A stretch of DNA of 23,902 nt. Source: an uncultured bacterium. Lineage in GTDB: Bacteria > Actinomycetota > Coriobacteriia > Coriobacteriales > Coriobacteriaceae. Where the stretch lies: positions 1-23,902 of the forward strand of contig CAJMRP010000014.1 in the NCBI GenBank assembly GCA_905215765.1, read 5' to 3'. Position 1 is the first letter of the stretch. Each line of letters opens with the position of its first letter. Shown here in pieces: positions 21,320-23,902 of this stretch. The notes under the pieces are model-generated. The model was not told the DNA's origin and made no database searches. It worked only from the letters and a program-made list of their open reading frames with translations. The translations under genes were made by a program, and so were the position numbers.

Positions 21320-23284
21320 ATGGCAGAGAACCAGAACGCCGCAGATCAGGCATCGACGCTCAACGACGAGCGCGCCACCCGCCTGGCCAAGCGCGCCGCC
21401 CTGTTCGAGGCGGGCCAGAACCCCTATCCCGAGCACTCTGAGCTTGAGGACTACGTCGCCGATATCGAGACTAAGTACGCCGAGCTTGCCGATGGCGAGG
21501 ACACCGAGGACGTCGTGAAGATCGCCGGCCGTGTGGTCGCCAAGCGCGGTCAGGGCAAGATCATGTTCATCGTCGTGCGCGATGCGACTGCCGAGATTCA
21601 GCTGTTCTGCCGTATTAACGACATGGACGAGGCGGCTTGGAGCACGCTTAAGGCCCTCGACTTGGGCGACATCCTGGGCGTGACCGGCGTGGTCGTGCGC
21701 ACCAAGCGCGGCCAGCTTTCCGTTGCCCCTAAGAGCGCGACCCTGCTTTCCAAGGCCGTTCGTCCGCTGCCCGAGAAGTTCCACGGTCTTTCCGACAAGG
21801 AGACCCGCTATCGCCAGCGCTATGTCGATCTGATCGCCAACGACGACGTTCGCGAGACTTTCCGTAAGCGTTCGCAGATTCTCTCCACCTTCCGTCGCTT
21901 TATGGAGTCCGACGGCTACATGGAGGTCGAGACCCCCATCCTGCAGACCATCCAGGGCGGCGCTACGGCCAAGCCGTTCATTACCCACTTCAACGCGCTC
22001 GATCAGGAGTGCTACCTGCGTATTGCCACCGAGCTGCACCTCAAGCGCTGCATCGTCGGCGGTTTTGAGCGCGTGTTCGAGATCGGCCGCATCTTCCGTA
22101 ACGAGGGCATGGACCTCACCCACAACCCCGAGTTCACCACGATGGAGGCCTACCGTGCCTTCTCCGACCTCGAGGGCATGAAGGCACTCGCCCAAGGTGT
22201 CATCAAGGCTGCCAACAAGGCCATCGGCAACCCCGAGGTCATCGAGTACCAGGGCCAGACCATCGACCTTTCTGGTGAGTGGGCCAGCCGTCCCATGACC
22301 GACATCGTCTCCGACGTGCTCGGCAAGCAGGTCACCATTGACACGCCAGTCGAGGAGCTTGCTGCCGCCGCGCGCGAGAAGGGCCTGGAGATCAAGCCCG
22401 AGTGGACTGCCGGCAAGATCATCGCCGAGATTTACGATGAGCTGGGCGAGGACACCATCGTCAACCCGACCTTCGTGTGCGATTACCCCATCGAGGTCAG
22501 CCCGCTCGCTAAGCGTTTTGAGGACGACCCGCGTTTGACTCACCGCTTTGAGCTGGTCATCGCCGGCCACGAGTACGCCAACGCATTCTCCGAGCTCAAC
22601 GACCCGGTCGACCAGGCTGAGCGCTTTGCTGCCCAGATGGCCGAGAAGGCCGGCGGTGACGACGAGGCCATGGAGTACGACGAGGACTACGTGCGCGCCC
22701 TCGAGTACGGTATGCCTCCCGCGGGCGGCATTGGCATTGGTATCGACCGCGTGGTCATGCTGCTCACCAACCAGGCTTCTATCCGCGACGTGCTGCTGTT
22801 CCCGCACATGAAGCCCGAAAAGGGTTTCCAGTCCGGTGCCGCTGCCGCCAAGGCTGCAGAGGCCGGCAACGCCGCGAGCCCATTCGTTAAGTCGCTTAAG
22901 CCCACGCTCGATTACTCCAAGATCGCCGTTGAGCCGCTGTTTGAGGAGTTCGTCGACTTTGATACCTTCTCCAAGAGCGACTTCCGCGCTGTGAAGGTCA
23001 AGGCATGCGAGGCCGTCAAGAAGTCCAAGAAGCTGCTGAACTTTACGCTCGACGACGGTACCGGTACCGACCGCACCATCCTCTCCGGTATTCACGCTTA
23101 TTACGAGCCCGAGGACCTGGTCGGCAAGACCTTGCTCGCCATCACCAACCTGCCTCCGCGCAAGATGATGGGCATCCCCAGCTGCGGCATGCTCATCAGT
23201 GCCATCCACGAGGAGGATGGTGAGGAGCGCCTCAACCTGATCCAGCTCGACGCCTCCATCCCCGCCGGCGCAAAGATGTACTAA
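21320..23284 (+). CDS. lysS: lysyl-tRNA synthetase (class II) with C-terminal tRNA-binding domain
   Basis: Charges tRNA-Lys. It has 654 residues against about 490-510 for a typical bacterial enzyme. The catalytic part (about 1-500) has the OB-fold region VVKIAGRVVAKRGQGKIMF, class II motif 2 FEIGRIFRNEGMDLTHNPEF near residue 250, and motif 3 GGIGIGIDRVVML near 470. An Ala-rich linker (GAAAAKAAEAGNAA) leads to an extra domain of about 115 residues (about 540-654) with DFRAVKVKACEAV, NFTLDDGTGTDRTILSGI, LLAITNLPPRKMMGIPS and CGMLISAI. That is the Trbp111/MetG-C/EMAPII-type tRNA-binding fold normally found in methionyl-tRNA synthetase. The frame is continuous, so this is a true fusion that probably raises tRNA affinity. 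GAGGAG is the ribosome-binding site. Confidence 0.95.
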   Translation: MAENQNAADQASTLNDERATRLAKRAALFEAGQNPYPEHSELEDYVADIETKYAELADGEDTEDVVKIAGRVVAKRGQGKIMFIVVRDATAEIQLFCRINDMDEAAWSTLKALDLGDILGVTGVVVRTKRGQLSVAPKSATLLSKAVRPLPEKFHGLSDKETRYRQRYVDLIANDDVRETFRKRSQILSTFRRFMESDGYMEVETPILQTIQGGATAKPFITHFNALDQECYLRIATELHLKRCIVGGFERVFEIGRIFRNEGMDLTHNPEFTTMEAYRAFSDLEGMKALAQGVIKAANKAIGNPEVIEYQGQTIDLSGEWASRPMTDIVSDVLGKQVTIDTPVEELAAAAREKGLEIKPEWTAGKIIAEIYDELGEDTIVNPTFVCDYPIEVSPLAKRFEDDPRLTHRFELVIAGHEYANAFSELNDPVDQAERFAAQMAEKAGGDDEAMEYDEDYVRALEYGMPPAGGIGIGIDRVVMLLTNQASIRDVLLFPHMKPEKGFQSGAAAAKAAEAGNAASPFVKSLKPTLDYSKIAVEPLFEEFVDFDTFSKSDFRAVKVKACEAVKKSKKLLNFTLDDGTGTDRTILSGIHAYYEPEDLVGKTLLAITNLPPRKMMGIPSCGMLISAIHEEDGEERLNLIQLDASIPAGAKMY

Positions 23285-23287
23285 CTT

Positions 23288-23462
23288 GTTACGCGGTTCT
23301 ACGGACCGCGTAACGGCTCGACGCTGCACGGGCCGCATTTGGACAATCTGACGTTCAACTTCAAGGGCGCGACCTAGGTGGTTACGCGGGTTTACCAACC
23401 CGCGTAACCAGTTGACGCTGCGCGCCGCCCAGGGCGACAATTTGTCATTCAAAAGACAAGGC
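23288..23462. repeat. two tandem copies of the GTTACGCGG repeat unit
   Basis: Copy 2 starts at 23288 (stem 23288-23299/23303-23314) and copy 3 at 23381 (stem 23381-23392/23397-23408). Similarity runs beyond the palindrome for about 80 bases: GACGCTGC, GACAAT, TTCAA and CAAGG recur in the same order and, apart from one- and two-base indels, the same spacing. Copy 1, after dtd, shares mainly the palindrome. Paired base changes keep the stems intact. No gene is seen here. Confidence 0.8.
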
Positions 23463-23492
23463 ATGACCAGAAGGTCTATGCCTTGCCTTTTT
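23457..23492 (+). terminator. intrinsic terminator downstream of lysS
   Basis: CAAGGCATGACC (23457-23468) pairs with GGTCTATGCCTTG (23473-23485) with one bulged base and an AGAA loop; CCTTTTT follows. The lysS transcript would carry both repeat hairpins before ending here. Confidence 0.8.
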
Positions 23493-23529
23493 CATGCCAA
23501 CTTGTTCGCCCTGGACGTCGCTCGCTCAT

Positions 23530-23804
23530 ATGACCCAATCCGCTGTCAAGAGCCACAATGGCCCCGCCGACCGCTTGCAATCGGTCGGCGGGGCCTGCCG
23601 TTAACCCGTCCCGGTCCGCCCCCGGCATGTCATCGACGCCTTCGGCTCAGTCTCATATCCGCGGATACCGTTCTGTCGGCCCGCACTCCATTCCTTCGGC
23701 GGGGTTCCCCAAGTCTGTCGAGGCGCATGCGGAGGGCTCCGCGCGCACAGCGAAATAGGGGGTATCCCCGAAGGCCGCCCGGCTCGCCGGGACGGGGGCT
23801 ATGT
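23530..23804 (-). mobile_element. structured 3' non-coding end of a probable IS110/IS1111-type element
   Basis: This is about 270 bases of minus-strand DNA after the transposase stop, with no credible gene. It holds several GC-rich hairpins: CCCGGC/GCCGGG near 23777-23793, GGGG/CCCC pairs near 23759-23770 and 23703-23712, the palindrome TATCCGCGGATA near 23658, and a perfect 14-bp stem at 23560-23573/23582-23595. A TTGACA on the minus strand (23544-23549) sits where IS110-type elements keep the -35 half of their junction promoter. The left limit, near 23530, is a guess. Elements of the IS1111 type encode their guide RNA in this position. Confidence 0.45.
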
Positions 23805-23902
23805 CTATTCCGCGCCCTCCCGGCACATCATGCCGAGGGCCCAGAGCCACCTCACGAGCTCGGCCGCGGTGGCCGCGTTCGCCTTCGCCGCGGGCATGCC
23901 GC
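23805..23902 (-). CDS. C-terminal end of a probable IS110-family transposase
   Basis: An open frame enters from the right edge and ends at TAG (23805-23807). The 31 visible residues are GMPAAKANAATAAELVRWLW followed by ALGMMCREGAE. An Ala-rich helix with a Leu/Trp pattern just before the stop (A-x-A-x-x-L-x-x-W-x-WAL) is how many IS110 DEDD transposases end. The fragment is too short for proof, and another GC-rich gene is possible. The structured non-coding DNA and TTGACA that follow fit an IS110/IS1111 element. The body of the gene lies outside the window, so intactness cannot be judged. Confidence 0.5.
   Translation of the reverse strand, partial: GMPAAKANAATAAELVRWLWALGMMCREGAE

Noticed and set aside
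21188..23464. 758-codon open frame on the minus strand opposite lysS
   Set aside because: It is the complement of a strongly conserved synthetase; GC-rich codon use leaves the antisense frame open. No motif of its own.
23653..23850. 65-codon minus-strand frame at the right edge
   Set aside because: It overlaps the transposase end in another frame and crosses several hairpins; no domain is recognisable.

Overview
The window is a GC-rich, gene-dense chromosomal segment from an actinobacterium. The best fit is Collinsella or a close relative in the Coriobacteriia. That assignment rests on protein style (one-chain EcfA1-EcfA2 ATPase, class II lysyl-tRNA synthetase with a C-terminal tRNA-binding domain), codon use and gene order. 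It is recognition from memory, not a database result. Nearly all real genes are on the + strand; the exceptions are one tRNA and one transposase remnant.

Layout. (1) 1-362 is the 3' end of a cysteine-rich DUF1667-type protein, followed by a strong terminator. (2) 956-5411 is a flavin operon: promoter, FMN riboswitch, RibU-like S component, a fused double ATPase, EcfT, and two paralogous flavin-type split-barrel (PPOX) proteins. (3) 5547-10557 is an arginine/ornithine cluster, argC-argJ-argB-argD, preceded by ARG-box-like sites. (4) 10558-11060 has no protein gene. It holds an AT-rich element with 33-bp inverted ends, plus tRNA-Val and its terminator on the minus strand. (5) 11247-13127 is asnB with its terminator. 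(6) 13240-18770 is a housekeeping run: a MurE-type ligase, a HAD phosphatase, murI, rph, rdgB and dtd. (7) 18857-20149 is veg-ispE with its own promoter and an attenuator-like hairpin. (8) 20199-23284 holds tRNA-Pro, tatA, greA and lysS, most separated by intrinsic terminators. (9) 23285-23902 has two tandem copies of a palindromic repeat, a terminator, and the 3' end of a probable IS110/IS1111-type element reading in from the right.

How the genes fit together. The riboswitch would reduce flavin uptake, and possibly the two flavin-type proteins, when FMN is plentiful. The arg cluster makes ornithine, which may also matter for the wall because the MurE-type ligase lacks the arginine expected of meso-diaminopimelate enzymes. 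MurI supplies D-glutamate for the same pathway. rph, rdgB, dtd, greA, lysS and the tRNAs serve RNA and translation quality control.

Most genes are ordinary. The more unusual content is between genes: two AT-rich inverted-repeat elements that share a core motif, a GTTACGCGG palindrome family with paired base changes, a dyad lying inside the tatA promoter, and the structured non-coding flank of the IS element, where a guide RNA might be encoded.
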